A DNA stretch of 34,780 nt from Candidatus Zixiibacteriota bacterium (GCA_016867335.1 VGJU01000010.1:1-34780); one strand, 5' to 3'. Shown: positions 25,441-33,977, numbered from the stretch's first letter. Numbers and translations are program-made. Notes: generated by a model not told the origin, from the letters alone.

Positions 25441-25479
25441 GCAAGGCTCCTTGTAGTAGTATGAAAAACCTGTACGCTG

Positions 25480-27270
25480 TTATCCGCCGATCTTTCCCTG
25501 TTCGGCCATCGTATATTCCGCGCCTGTCATGGCCGATGTGCGTAGCTTGTCGAGCACGCATGAATCGAAGGACCACTCATAGGATGCCGTAGAGGCGCTG
25601 TACATGCCATACCGGGCGCGAATCTCTTCCACGTCGAAAGAGAGTTTGTTCAGGTCGATGGTTTCGACAAAGAGCCGGTTGGTCAACGCGCGTGAGTCGC
25701 CTACGACGTCGGCGTTGATATGAGCCACGATAAAACGCGCCAACTCGATCAGGCTATCGATCTGCATATCGAGCACTTTTTTGGCTTCCTGCACATCTGT
25801 GCCGGTTTTGTAGAACGTACCCTCCGCTCGTCGCAACGGCTCCGCCGAGGCAAAATCGTGAAAAATAGGCTCGGTCGTGACCGGTTGGCCCTTTTTCCAC
25901 TCGTAATAGGCGCTCAGATAGTTCTGAACGCTCAGATTGATCGGGCCCAGACGCGAAAACCGGCTCAGATAGGCGATGATAAAACGTCGATCCGTGATCA
26001 GGTCGTTGATAAACGGAAATACGAAGAAGGTAAAGTATGCGCTCAGCTCCCACGTGTATTTGAGGGCGAAAGACTCTTGGCGGCCCAGTGCATTGTAGCT
26101 GACGTTAAACGTGGGAAGCAACGAAGAGTATACGGACTGTACAAGCAGTTCGAATAGATGAATTTTTCCCGCGAGTTCTTTTTTGTTTTCCGTAAGAATC
26201 GCATCGCAGATCAACGTGTTATGAAATGCGATAAAATCGCTTCCGGGGCTGTACAGCGGGTCGTTGAAACGACCCGACTCACCCGACATCGCCCACCGAG
26301 AAGGGCTCATGGTCTGCTGGCAATCGTGGGAAAAATTTTTAATAGAACTGGCACACAGGATGCGACGTTTTGGCAAATCGCGCGCGAAAAGCGGGAACTC
26401 CTCGCATACCCATGCAATAAGCTTTTCGGCGGTATCGACTTTCTCACGCGGAAAAAGCGCGCTGTCGTACACGATGCCCAGACTGGTCCTGCCCTGCAAG
26501 GGGATGACCCAAAACCAGAAACCCTCTCCGAGAAATTGGTTGGTTGCCAGCCAGATCGGGGCGTGGCCGAGAATACGGCGGTCTTTTTTAAGCCGTCTTT
26601 CCTTGAGCGAAAACTCGGTCAACTCCTCTATGTTTACAAGCCCATCCACCCATACGAAAGAAGAGCCGTGTCGGATAGACACCTCTTTGAGCAAATCCAT
26701 CTGTTTGGCCAGTACACGAGCGCGTCCCGATGTATCGACCACCCAGTCTGCTTTAACCATTCGCTTCTCGTTTTCGAGCGTAAACGATAGGGTATGAGGG
26801 TCATGATTCGACAGATCGACGTGTAGATCGCGGATCGGAGCGCAGTAGGTGATATGCGGCTCATCGACGTTGAGGCGATGCAATTCGCCCTCGATGACGT
26901 TCCGGTCGAGTTGATACGTGGCAATGTTGGAGAAATTGCGGATATAACACTGGCTATAGTCCTCGAAACACCGATTGTCCCGCCCCGCGGTTTTCCAGTA
27001 AAAGCGAAGATTGTACTTCATAAAGTGATTGCGCATCAGGTGCTCTTCGAGGTCGAGTACTTTCGAAAAATAATACCCGCCTACCTGAACAAGCGATTCG
27101 CCTACTTTCTGCTGTGGGGGTGGTATTTGAGCGCGTTTTTCCAGTATGAGGATGGATTTTTCATTGCCACACTGTAGCGTCAGCTGTCGTGCCAGCGAAA
27201 GACCGGCAAGCCCGGCCCCAATGATGACCACATCGTAATGTTCGGTTTGAGAAGAGGTAGACTTTTCCAT
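25480..27270 (-). CDS. FAD-dependent halogenase-like monooxygenase
   Basis: A 596-residue flavoprotein. The dinucleotide motif is VVIIGAGLAGLSLA (14-27), followed by KVGESL (55-60), the position of the GES motif in halogenase-type flavin enzymes. DWVVDTSGRARVLAKQ (175-190) is the GD-like region, and GFWFWVIPLQG (250-260) matches the W-x-W-x-I-P signature of flavin-dependent halogenases. The C-terminal 250 residues are helical and longer than usual. Such enzymes halogenate or hydroxylate electron-rich rings, often on a carrier protein, and an ACP is encoded upstream. Halogenase against monooxygenase cannot be settled by eye. The start has a weak GGGACGGAAAA site. The 131-base gap upstream shows no clear promoter. 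It lies 39 bases before the transporter gene. Confidence 0.8.
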   Translation of the reverse strand: MEKSTSSQTEHYDVVIIGAGLAGLSLARQLTLQCGNEKSILILEKRAQIPPPQQKVGESLVQVGGYYFSKVLDLEEHLMRNHFMKYNLRFYWKTAGRDNRCFEDYSQCYIRNFSNIATYQLDRNVIEGELHRLNVDEPHITYCAPIRDLHVDLSNHDPHTLSFTLENEKRMVKADWVVDTSGRARVLAKQMDLLKEVSIRHGSSFVWVDGLVNIEELTEFSLKERRLKKDRRILGHAPIWLATNQFLGEGFWFWVIPLQGRTSLGIVYDSALFPREKVDTAEKLIAWVCEEFPLFARDLPKRRILCASSIKNFSHDCQQTMSPSRWAMSGESGRFNDPLYSPGSDFIAFHNTLICDAILTENKKELAGKIHLFELLVQSVYSSLLPTFNVSYNALGRQESFALKYTWELSAYFTFFVFPFINDLITDRRFIIAYLSRFSRLGPINLSVQNYLSAYYEWKKGQPVTTEPIFHDFASAEPLRRAEGTFYKTGTDVQEAKKVLDMQIDSLIELARFIVAHINADVVGDSRALTNRLFVETIDLNKLSFDVEEIRARYGMYSASTASYEWSFDSCVLDKLRTSAMTGAEYTMAEQGKIGG

Positions 27271-27401
27271 TTTTCCGTCCCGTTCAGATTGATGGGTTAA
27301 GAGTCAGAACCTGTATCCTTTAAGAATGTTCCTCCTGTTATACCTTCCGTTCATGCTCATAGACACACGCGGTTGTGCGGTTTTACTGGATAGAGTTGTG
27401 C

Positions 27402-28928
27402 TTAACCCAAAGACAGGGTAGCCGCGTCTGCGCTTTCTACCGGTGCACCGGTGATTTCATGCGCGACGTGCATCGCCGAAACGATGACGGGCGTAATGCC
27501 CCCGCCCGGCTTTACCCAGTGCCCTACACAGTACATGTTTTTAACCGGCCCGAAGATATCGGGGCGGTGCGGGCCAAGTTGATCGGGCGACATCTCCCAA
27601 CCGAGCATCGCACCCTGATAGTTGAGCGTAAACCGATAGCTGGTAAACGCCGAAGCACTGGATTGCTCCACGACATACGTCGAAAAACCGGGAATGATCC
27701 GTTCCAGCCTCTCCATGATATACGTCTCGATACCCATCTTGTGCCCGCGCCAGTCGGAAATGGCGTCATAGTCCATCTCGACGACCTTCTGGATGATGAC
27801 CACATGACCGCCGGGCGGAGCCAGACGCGGTTCGTAGAGTGTAGGGACGAATATCTTGAACACCAAGCCGTTTCTCGCCATGAGATCGGGATCCCAGTCG
27901 TCCCAATAGTATCCCTGTGCTTCGGTCAGCACATCCGTTGATATCCCCTGCAGACCAATATGCGTTAGAAAACAGGCATACGTGGGGCGCAACTGGCGGG
28001 TGCTGGCGATCCGGTCGGTATCTTGCCATTCAGCAGGGATCATTTCTTCGAGCGTCTGACGCAGATCGGCATTGGAGACTACTGTTTTCGCCTGTACCGT
28101 TTTTTCGTATCGGTGGTGAATCGGACCGGTTTCCAATTCCACCCCTGTCGCCGCGCCGTCATTTACCAACACACGCTTTACCGTCGAGTTCATGAGAATA
28201 TGCCCGCCCTGCGCCTCGAATCGGGCGGCAAGATCGTCTACGAACCCCTGCGACCCGCCCACGGGATAATAATTGCCCAGAAAATAGGACAGCCTCAGCA
28301 TCGAGTCGAAAACAAAGGACGTTCGGGACGGGGGCGACCCCCAGTGCGGGGAATCCGCCGTGAGCAACAGCTTGAGTTTTCGATTGCGAATATGCCGGTC
28401 GAGCACCTCTCCGACGGTCAGGGCGTGATACGTCTGCATCCGGGCAAGATCACGTCGTCGGAAATAGTAAAGCAGACCAAAAAGATACGTCTGCCGAACA
28501 TCCGCGAAAAAGGCGTCTATCCTCTGCGCTTCTTCCGGAAATTGGGTTTTGATCGCCGCCAGATAAACGTCGAAATCCGCCGAAACCGAAAACTGTGACC
28601 CATCGGGGAAATGAAAGTGATCCACCGGATCCATCTTGACCCATTCGGTGGGAACGCCGAGGTCTTTTAGCAGACGTCCGGTGATCGACTCCGGGTTTCC
28701 GAGCAAGGGGTAAAAGTGCGTGGCGGCATCGAAAACGTATCCCTTGCGCTTGAAAGTGCTGCAATACCCGCCGACCATGTAGTGTTGCTCGACCAGCAGG
28801 GTTTTGAGTCCCGCTCTTGCCAGCAGGTTGGCGCAGACAAGTCCTCCCACCCCTGCACCCGTGATGACGACGTCGTATTCCGGATCGGGGCCGGTTCTGA
28901 GACGGAGTCCCTGAAAGGCGCGTTTCAT
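27402..28928 (-). CDS. Phytoene desaturase/carotene isomerase-like FAD oxidoreductase (CrtI/CrtISO/CrtO group)
   Basis: A 508-residue protein. The FAD motif DVVITGAGVGGLVCANLLARAG is at 19-40, followed by VEQHYMVGGYCSTFKRKG. The C-terminal FAD signature is YCVGHWVKPGGGITPVIVSAMHVA. This layout is shared by bacterial carotenoid desaturases, isomerases and ketolases. The start is the ATG at 28928, which overlaps the preceding stop as ATGA. The frame is open further upstream, but an earlier start would overlap the ketosynthase by about 90 bases. No phytoene synthase is in the window, and the gene is coupled to ACP/KS genes. The substrate may therefore be an acyl or polyketide chain and not phytoene; similar desaturases occur in ladderane and flexirubin-type clusters. 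Confidence 0.88.
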   Translation of the reverse strand: MKRAFQGLRLRTGPDPEYDVVITGAGVGGLVCANLLARAGLKTLLVEQHYMVGGYCSTFKRKGYVFDAATHFYPLLGNPESITGRLLKDLGVPTEWVKMDPVDHFHFPDGSQFSVSADFDVYLAAIKTQFPEEAQRIDAFFADVRQTYLFGLLYYFRRRDLARMQTYHALTVGEVLDRHIRNRKLKLLLTADSPHWGSPPSRTSFVFDSMLRLSYFLGNYYPVGGSQGFVDDLAARFEAQGGHILMNSTVKRVLVNDGAATGVELETGPIHHRYEKTVQAKTVVSNADLRQTLEEMIPAEWQDTDRIASTRQLRPTYACFLTHIGLQGISTDVLTEAQGYYWDDWDPDLMARNGLVFKIFVPTLYEPRLAPPGGHVVIIQKVVEMDYDAISDWRGHKMGIETYIMERLERIIPGFSTYVVEQSSASAFTSYRFTLNYQGAMLGWEMSPDQLGPHRPDIFGPVKNMYCVGHWVKPGGGITPVIVSAMHVAHEITGAPVESADAATLSLG

Positions 28929-30148
28929 TTTTCGAGGACGAGCGAACAGCAGTGGCCGTCGTAGTTGATCGCGTTGATCAACGCGATAGGGAAGTCGCCG
29001 TGCCGGTTTTCGGCGCAACTTGCCGTCAGGGGGAAATTTTCCGGTATATGTGTCAGTCCGTGAATGCCGGGCAGCGTTCCGTTTTGCATGGTCTGCGTCA
29101 TGGCGACGATTTGAAGCGCACCGGACGCGCCCATCGACTCACCGAGAGCGGTCTTGATCGAGGTGACGGGCAAGTCGCCCGCCTGTGCAAAGAGCCGGGC
29201 GATAGCCTCTGCCTCGAAGGCATCCATGTTGACGCTTCCGTTGGCCGAAGCGCTGAGACACCGGATGTCAGACGGCGTCCGTCGTGCGTCGCGCAACGCG
29301 CCGGTCATGGCTTGCTCGATGACCGCTGCCGTTTTTGCCGTTCGGCCCCAAGTGGGATCATAGGCCGTTCCATACCCTTTGATTTCCGCGAGGATTTTGG
29401 AGCCGCGCGCACGCGCCGCGTCAAGCGTTTCCAGCATGAGAAAGGCGGCGGCCTCGCCGGGGACGAATCCGTTGCGTCGTGCGTCAAAGGGGATGGCGAC
29501 GGCGTTCTCCGACGGTTTGCCGTCTCCTGCCAGCAGACCGGCACGGCCAAATCCGTATACCGACTCGAAACAGAGCTCTTCGACACCGCCCGCAACCAAT
29601 CGGTCGGCACGTCCGGCGTGTATCAGGTCCGTCGCATAGGCGATGGCCTGAAGTCCCGAACTGAGTCCGGTGGAGATGGTAGAGTTGATCCCGCGCAGAT
29701 GATGCCATATCGCGGTCTGCCCCGAAGCAGCGTTGATGACAGTATTGGCAAAGTCGAGCGGTTTGGCGTACGAGGGGCCGAGCGTGATGGCGCGCCGGTC
29801 GAATTCGGCGATGGTGCGTACACTGCAAAACATGGTGCCGAGTACCAGACCGACGATCTGTTCCCGGAGCTTATCTTCGGTCCAACCGCTGTCGCTTAAC
29901 GCCAGGTGGACCGCGGACGCCGCTAAATGAGAGGTGCGGTCCAGCGGACGGAAGTTTTTGTCACCCAGATAGGTCTGTGGAGAAAAACCGGAAATTTCGA
30001 CACCGGCGTAGCCGTCCGTCGGTAGATCGGGATGAGAAAGCGTGCCTACGCCGTTTTGTCCTGCGCAAAGCCCGGCATAAAGGGTTTCGGGGGTATCTCC
30101 AAGCGCGGAGAGCACACCAGCCCCCGTGATCACCACACGATTTGCCAT
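28925..30148 (-). CDS. Catalytically inactive beta-ketoacyl synthase homologue (chain-length-factor-like)
   Basis: A 407-residue thiolase-fold protein with clear FabF/KS-II layout: VVITGAGVLSALG, VAGGVEELCFESV, IPFDARRNGFVPGEAAAFLMLE, INAINYDGHCCSLVLEK. The catalytic positions are altered. The active-site Cys is Leu162 (STGLSSG), the first His is Ser301 (LSASANGS), and the second His is Glu337 (KTALGESMGASG); only Lys332 remains. In type II polyketide synthases a KS-like subunit without the Cys (usually Gln) is the chain length factor, pairing with an active KS. The active KS gene ends three bases upstream, fitting a heterodimer. The ribosome site AAGGATAG lies inside the end of that gene. 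It is coupled to the desaturase by the ATGA overlap. Confidence 0.9.
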   Translation of the reverse strand: MANRVVITGAGVLSALGDTPETLYAGLCAGQNGVGTLSHPDLPTDGYAGVEISGFSPQTYLGDKNFRPLDRTSHLAASAVHLALSDSGWTEDKLREQIVGLVLGTMFCSVRTIAEFDRRAITLGPSYAKPLDFANTVINAASGQTAIWHHLRGINSTISTGLSSGLQAIAYATDLIHAGRADRLVAGGVEELCFESVYGFGRAGLLAGDGKPSENAVAIPFDARRNGFVPGEAAAFLMLETLDAARARGSKILAEIKGYGTAYDPTWGRTAKTAAVIEQAMTGALRDARRTPSDIRCLSASANGSVNMDAFEAEAIARLFAQAGDLPVTSIKTALGESMGASGALQIVAMTQTMQNGTLPGIHGLTHIPENFPLTASCAENRHGDFPIALINAINYDGHCCSLVLEK

Positions 30149-30151
30149 GCG

Positions 30152-31369
30152 CTATCCTTCAAATTTTCTAAGTATAAGAGAAGCGTTGGTTCCACCAAAT
30201 GCGTAGGCATTGTTCATGGCCACTCGGACCGTATGCTCCCGCGCCACGTTGGGTACATAGTCCAGATCGCATTCCGGGTCGGGTTCGTCAAGATTTATGG
30301 TGGGCGGGATACGGGAAGTGGAGATGGCAAGCGCACACACGACCGATTCGATGGCCGATGCTGCGCCCATGGTATGACCGATCATCGACTTGATCGAACT
30401 GATCGGCGTTCGATAGGCCGCATCGGCAAACACTTTTTTGACCGCGACCGTCTCATGCTGATCGTTCGACTTGGTTCCGGTTCCGTGTGCGCTTATGTAG
30501 TCTACCTCTTCGGGGGTAAGACCGCTTGAGGTCAGCGCCTGCCGCATCGCCCGTGCGGCACCGTCACCTTGCGGATGGCCGCCGGTCATGTGAAAGGCGT
30601 CGCAGGAAAGCCCGTAACCGGCCACCTCCGCGTAGATCGGCGCGTTTCGATTTTGGGCGTTTGCAAGCGATTCGAGTACGAGAATGCCTGCGCCTTCTCC
30701 CGGCATCATGCCTTTGCGGTTGAGCGCAAAAGGCTGACATTTTTCGGGTGCGATGGCAAACAGACGGGCAAAGCCCGTATAGGTGATACGCGAAAAAGCA
30801 TCCGCACCACCCGCCAACATCACGTCGGCACGTCCGGCGCGTATGGCATCAAAAGCATAGGCCATGGCATAGTTGCCCGCTGCGCAGGCCGCCGGGATCA
30901 TCATGTTGCATCCCGTCAGCCCAAACTCCCCGGCGACGTACCCGGCGATGCGGTGACACGGATACCGTCCGATAAATTCCGGACCGATCCGCTCCGGCTC
31001 CTGCGCCACAAGGGCGTCGTTAAACCGTTCCACCTGATTAGGTTCGCCCGAAGTCGTCCCCATGGAAACGCCCGTCATGACCGGATCCAGCCGTTCGGGG
31101 TCCATCCCGGCATCCGCCAGTGCCAGATACGAGGCGGCTATCGCCAGTTGCGAACTGCGCCCCAACTCGCCGGGCGACTGATTTCGCACATATTTCTCCG
31201 GGGCAAACCTCTTTATTTCTCCACCCCGGTGTACGCTATAGGCGCTCGTATCGAAGGATTGTACCTCCGAAATGCCGCTCCGCCCTGCCAGCAAATTCTC
31301 CCAGAACGTCTGCCGTCCTTCGCCGATAGACGTTATCAACCCGACACCGGTAATCACGACCCGATCCAT
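30152..31369 (-). CDS. Beta-ketoacyl-ACP synthase, FabF-like (active)
   Basis: A 405-residue ketosynthase with an intact triad: Cys162 in PAACAAGN, His295 in SAHGTGT, and His332 in KSMIGHTMGAAS (with Lys327). It performs decarboxylative Claisen condensation of an acyl primer with malonyl-ACP. The start is ATG 31369, sharing a base with the ACP stop (TGATG overlap); the frame extends upstream only as an out-of-frame overlap of the ACP gene. The motifs MPGEGAGILVLES and FGGTNASLIL are typical of FabF/KS-alpha. Direct coupling with an ACP upstream and an inactive KS downstream matches a minimal type II polyketide synthase more than housekeeping fatty-acid synthesis. Confidence 0.93.
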   Translation of the reverse strand: MDRVVITGVGLITSIGEGRQTFWENLLAGRSGISEVQSFDTSAYSVHRGGEIKRFAPEKYVRNQSPGELGRSSQLAIAASYLALADAGMDPERLDPVMTGVSMGTTSGEPNQVERFNDALVAQEPERIGPEFIGRYPCHRIAGYVAGEFGLTGCNMMIPAACAAGNYAMAYAFDAIRAGRADVMLAGGADAFSRITYTGFARLFAIAPEKCQPFALNRKGMMPGEGAGILVLESLANAQNRNAPIYAEVAGYGLSCDAFHMTGGHPQGDGAARAMRQALTSSGLTPEEVDYISAHGTGTKSNDQHETVAVKKVFADAAYRTPISSIKSMIGHTMGAASAIESVVCALAISTSRIPPTINLDEPDPECDLDYVPNVAREHTVRVAMNNAYAFGGTNASLILRKFEG

Positions 31370-31638
31370 CAAGCCGAGACTCCCTGCGTTTTGAACGACT
31401 GAACAAATTCCACCGCGTCCTGGACGGTCCGCAACTCCTGCAGACGGGCGGAAAGTTCTTCGTCGGACAGGTTGAGTTTGAACATGTGGTCTACATCCAC
31501 CGCAATTTCGAGCAGAGATAGCGAGTCCAAACCAAGGTCTTCCTGAAAGGAAGCCGTATCTCCGATGTCCACCGGGTTTATATTGGTGGCATTGGCAATG
31601 ATTTCTTTGACGGTGGATCGAATGGCTTCCATCTCCAT
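31369..31638 (-). CDS. Acyl carrier protein
   Basis: An 89-residue acidic protein with the phosphopantetheine attachment motif GLDSLSLLE, Ser39. The four-helix ACP pattern is present (TVKEIIAN, EIAVDVDHMF, TVQDAVEFV). It carries the growing acyl chain for the ketosynthases that follow. The ATG at 31638 has AAGGAGTGAGG just upstream; a second in-frame ATG two codons later is less well placed. It is the first gene of the minus-strand cluster, about 90 bases downstream of a good promoter match. Helix II (SLSLLEIAVDVDHMF) differs from typical FabF-partner ACPs, suggesting a dedicated carrier. Confidence 0.93.
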   Translation of the reverse strand: MEMEAIRSTVKEIIANATNINPVDIGDTASFQEDLGLDSLSLLEIAVDVDHMFKLNLSDEELSARLQELRTVQDAVEFVQSFKTQGVSA

Positions 31639-31723
31639 GCCTCACTCCTTTTTGTACGGTGTCAAATTGAAAAAATTGTATTTTCGATTCGGGTAGAGAC
31701 TTTTGTGCCGATCACTACGTGCT

Positions 31724-31752
31724 AATATACAAACAAATCGAGCGTCTCTCAA
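31724..31752 (-). promoter_or_regulatory. Probable sigma-70-type promoter of the ACP/ketosynthase cluster
   Basis: Read on the minus strand, TTGAGA (31747-31752) and TATATT (31724-31729) are separated by exactly 17 bases. Both match five of six consensus positions. It lies 86 bases upstream of the ACP start, in the only sizeable non-coding gap before the cluster, and is AT-rich relative to its surroundings. Confidence 0.5.
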
Positions 31753-31787
31753 TGATGACGGTCACATTCGAAACAAGAAAATGTGTA

Positions 31788-33071
31788 TTACCCTACGGTT
31801 TCCAGTCCTGCGGATCTTTCGGTCGATGTGGGCAACACGGCGGGCATTCGGCGCATGACCAACTCGAACACCGGCGCAACCATCAGGGTGGTGACAAGCG
31901 TCATCATGACCATGATGGTGAACATGACAGGCGTTACGAGTCCGTGTTCGAGACCTATGTTGAGCAGGATCAACTCCATGAGACCACGTGCGTTCATGAG
32001 TGCGGCGATGGCAAGAGACGCTCGATTGCCTTCTCCGCTGAGTCGCGCCGCCCCCCAACAGGCGACACCTTTTCCAAGACAGGCTGCCAACAGCACGAGC
32101 ACCGCGATGCCGAGAATCGAGGGTTCGAAAACCAGATCGAACCGGGTATTGAGTCCGGAGTATATAAAAAAGAGCGGTAGGAGGATGGTGGAGGCAAGCG
32201 GATGTACTTTTTTGATCAACTCGGAGGTCACGGTTCCACGTGGCATGGCGATACCGAGTATAAACGCCCCGAAAACCGAATAGATGCCTATATAGTCGGT
32301 GTACCAGGCGCAAAGCATCAGAAGCCCCATGATAAAGGTAAAAATGCCCGGACTCATCTCACCGGCGCGTTCCACCATCGGCGCCATGTATCGTTTGATC
32401 AGCGGGCCGAGGACATAGAGTACAAACACCCCGTACACGATACCGCCTCCGATGGCCAGGACGGCGAGGGAGCCTTCTCCGCCGAAACTGGCTACCACTA
32501 TCGCCAGCAGACACCACGCGGCGGCGTCGTCTATCGAACTTGCGGCCAGACACAAGGTGCCCATCGACGTTTTGGTAAGCCCACGTTCGTAGAGAATGCG
32601 CGCCATCATGGGAAGCGCGGTAACGGCCATGGCCGAACCGATAAAAAGCGCGGCCTCGTATACCGAAATCTCTTCGGAGAAAAGCCTGCTGTCGTCGATC
32701 AGAAAAACCGCCAACAACGCGCCCAGGAAAAACGGAGCCACGATGCCGGTGATCGAAACCAGCGCCGCATGTCGTCTACGGCTTCGAATCAGGTCGATGT
32801 CGAATTCCGCTCCGATGACAAACATGTACAGCGTCAGCCCCAACTGACTGACTACATAGAGAATCGTTACCGATTCCTTTGGAAAAAGGAGCGTCTGCCA
32901 TTCGGGAAACAGATAGCCAAAAAGAGACGGCCCCATCAGTACGCCGGCAATCATCTCTCCGATCACCTGTGGCTGGCCGATCTGTTTTACCATATAGCCT
33001 ACCAGCCGGATAAAGGCGAGGATAAAGGCAAACTGAAGAAAGAAGAGTATGGCCAGTTGCGTGCGGGTCAT
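31788..33071 (-). CDS. CPA2-family cation/proton antiporter
   Basis: A 427-residue polytopic membrane protein with about 12-13 hydrophobic segments and no C-terminal RCK/TrkA-N domain. Typical Na+/H+ exchanger (PF00999) features are GQPQVIGEMIAGVLMGPSLFG (split across 32-52), QLGLTLYMFVIGAEFD, and the ion-binding Asp pair in SSIDDAAAW (Asp181, Asp182). It should exchange Na+ or K+ for protons at the inner membrane. The start is ATG 33071, with a weak GAGAAAAAG site. It has its own promoter-like region upstream and ends 149 bases before the ACP gene, so it is likely a separate unit. Antiporters of this type also occur beside secondary-metabolite clusters, but a functional link is not shown. 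Confidence 0.9.
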   Translation of the reverse strand: MTRTQLAILFFLQFAFILAFIRLVGYMVKQIGQPQVIGEMIAGVLMGPSLFGYLFPEWQTLLFPKESVTILYVVSQLGLTLYMFVIGAEFDIDLIRSRRRHAALVSITGIVAPFFLGALLAVFLIDDSRLFSEEISVYEAALFIGSAMAVTALPMMARILYERGLTKTSMGTLCLAASSIDDAAAWCLLAIVVASFGGEGSLAVLAIGGGIVYGVFVLYVLGPLIKRYMAPMVERAGEMSPGIFTFIMGLLMLCAWYTDYIGIYSVFGAFILGIAMPRGTVTSELIKKVHPLASTILLPLFFIYSGLNTRFDLVFEPSILGIAVLVLLAACLGKGVACWGAARLSGEGNRASLAIAALMNARGLMELILLNIGLEHGLVTPVMFTIMVMMTLVTTLMVAPVFELVMRRMPAVLPTSTERSAGLETVG

Positions 33072-33099
33072 GGCTTTTTCTCGCAGTGAAACGAATTCG

Positions 33100-33121
33100 G
33101 GCGGCTACGAAGACAGCCGCC
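33100..33121 (-). other. Hairpin in the antiporter leader
   Basis: A perfect 7-bp inverted repeat (GGCGGCT at 33100-33106, AGCCGCC at 33115-33121) with an 8-base loop lies between the possible promoter and the antiporter start. There is no T run, so it is not a typical terminator. It could be an operator or a leader RNA structure. Confidence 0.35.
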
Positions 33122-33141
33122 AAGTCGAAAACAGACACACT

Positions 33142-33170
33142 AAGATAGTCAGGGTAAAACAGGTTGGCAA
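33142..33170 (-). promoter_or_regulatory. Possible promoter of the antiporter gene
   Basis: On the minus strand, TTGCCA (33165-33170) and TATCTT (33142-33147) are 17 bases apart, matching five and four of six consensus positions. The predicted leader is about 65 bases and contains the hairpin at 33100-33121. Confidence 0.33.
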
Positions 33171-33248
33171 TGACGGGGATCACATTTTTTTTTCAAAGAC
33201 GGTACTAAAAAATCGTTCGAATACGGACAAATCGATGCGGGCAGGATC

Positions 33249-33977
33249 ATGAGAACGCTTCGGCGCTATCTTTGAGGATCGGTTCTGGCGGGCTTGGCCG
33301 TTCTGACGGCGCTGACGACGGCCCGGCAACCGGATACGCCGTCGAACAAGACCAACGGGTTTTCCATAGCCCGGATCAAGTGGAACGGTGGCGGTGGGTT
33401 TTTCGGACCACAATGGGCGCACGATTATCCTGTGGCCGAGCAAAATCTGATGTTTCAACTGCGGCAGATCACCTCCATTCCGACCGGAGACGAAATGGCG
33501 CCTATCGTCGAACTGACCGATCCGGAACTTTTTCAGCACCCGTTCGCCTACATGTGCGAGGTGCAGGACTGTACGCTTTCCGACGAAGAGGCTCGCAGTC
33601 TCAGGGAGTATCTGCTCAGGGGCGGATTTTTGCTGGTGGACGATGCATGGACGGCAGAAGGGCTGGAACATTTCAAGCGTGAACTGCGCAAGGCATTTCC
33701 GGATCGGTCGATCGAACGGATCGGGACGGACCATCCCGTGTTTCACAGTTTTTTTACCGTTACCGAAATCCCCGCCATACAGCCGGGTTTTCGGCGGCGG
33801 ATACTCGGTGCTCCGCAGTGCTATGGTCTTTCGGATGCAAGCGGGCGCCTCATGATGCTGATCAACTGGGACAACGACGTAGGCGACGGGTGGGAATGGG
33901 CGGCCCTGGATCCGGAGACGGGGGTCAATGCCTACAAACTGGGTATCAACTACGCCGTTTATGCCATGAGCCACTAA
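33249..33977 (+). pseudogene. DUF4159-like protein gene with an early in-frame stop
   Basis: From ATG 33249 the frame reads MRTLRRYL, then TGA at 33273-33275, then continues without shift as GSVLAGLAVLTALTTARQ. Together these would make a normal signal peptide of about 25 residues. The mature part matches the DUF4159 type: FSIARIKWNGGGGFFGPQWAHDYP, then TDPELFQHPFAYMCEVQDC, LREYLLRGGFLLVDD and a C-terminal NAYKLGINYAVYAMSH. DUF4159 proteins are secreted or membrane-linked with unknown function. Restart at TTG 33294 would lose the signal peptide's charged end and has no ribosome site. A single CGA-to-TGA change explains the stop. The gene ends eight bases before the transposase stop. Confidence 0.72.

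Noticed and set aside
27310-27370. Possible 18-codon peptide frame (MSMNGRYNRRN...) on the minus strand before the halogenase-like gene
   Set aside because: It is too short, with no ribosome site of its own and no support beyond an AGGAGG inside it.
28929-29018. 30-residue N-terminal extension of the desaturase
   Set aside because: It would overlap the ketosynthase end out of frame. The ATGA overlap and the normal FAD-motif distance favour the start at 28928.
31370-31645. N-terminal extension of the ketosynthase frame over the ACP gene
   Set aside because: The extension reads the ACP gene out of frame, and the KS family starts at MDRVVITGVG with a TGATG coupling.
33249-33977. TGA read as an amino acid (recoded stop) in the DUF4159 gene
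   Set aside because: TGA is used as a genuine stop for several intact genes here, and there is no selenocysteine context; a point mutation is simpler.
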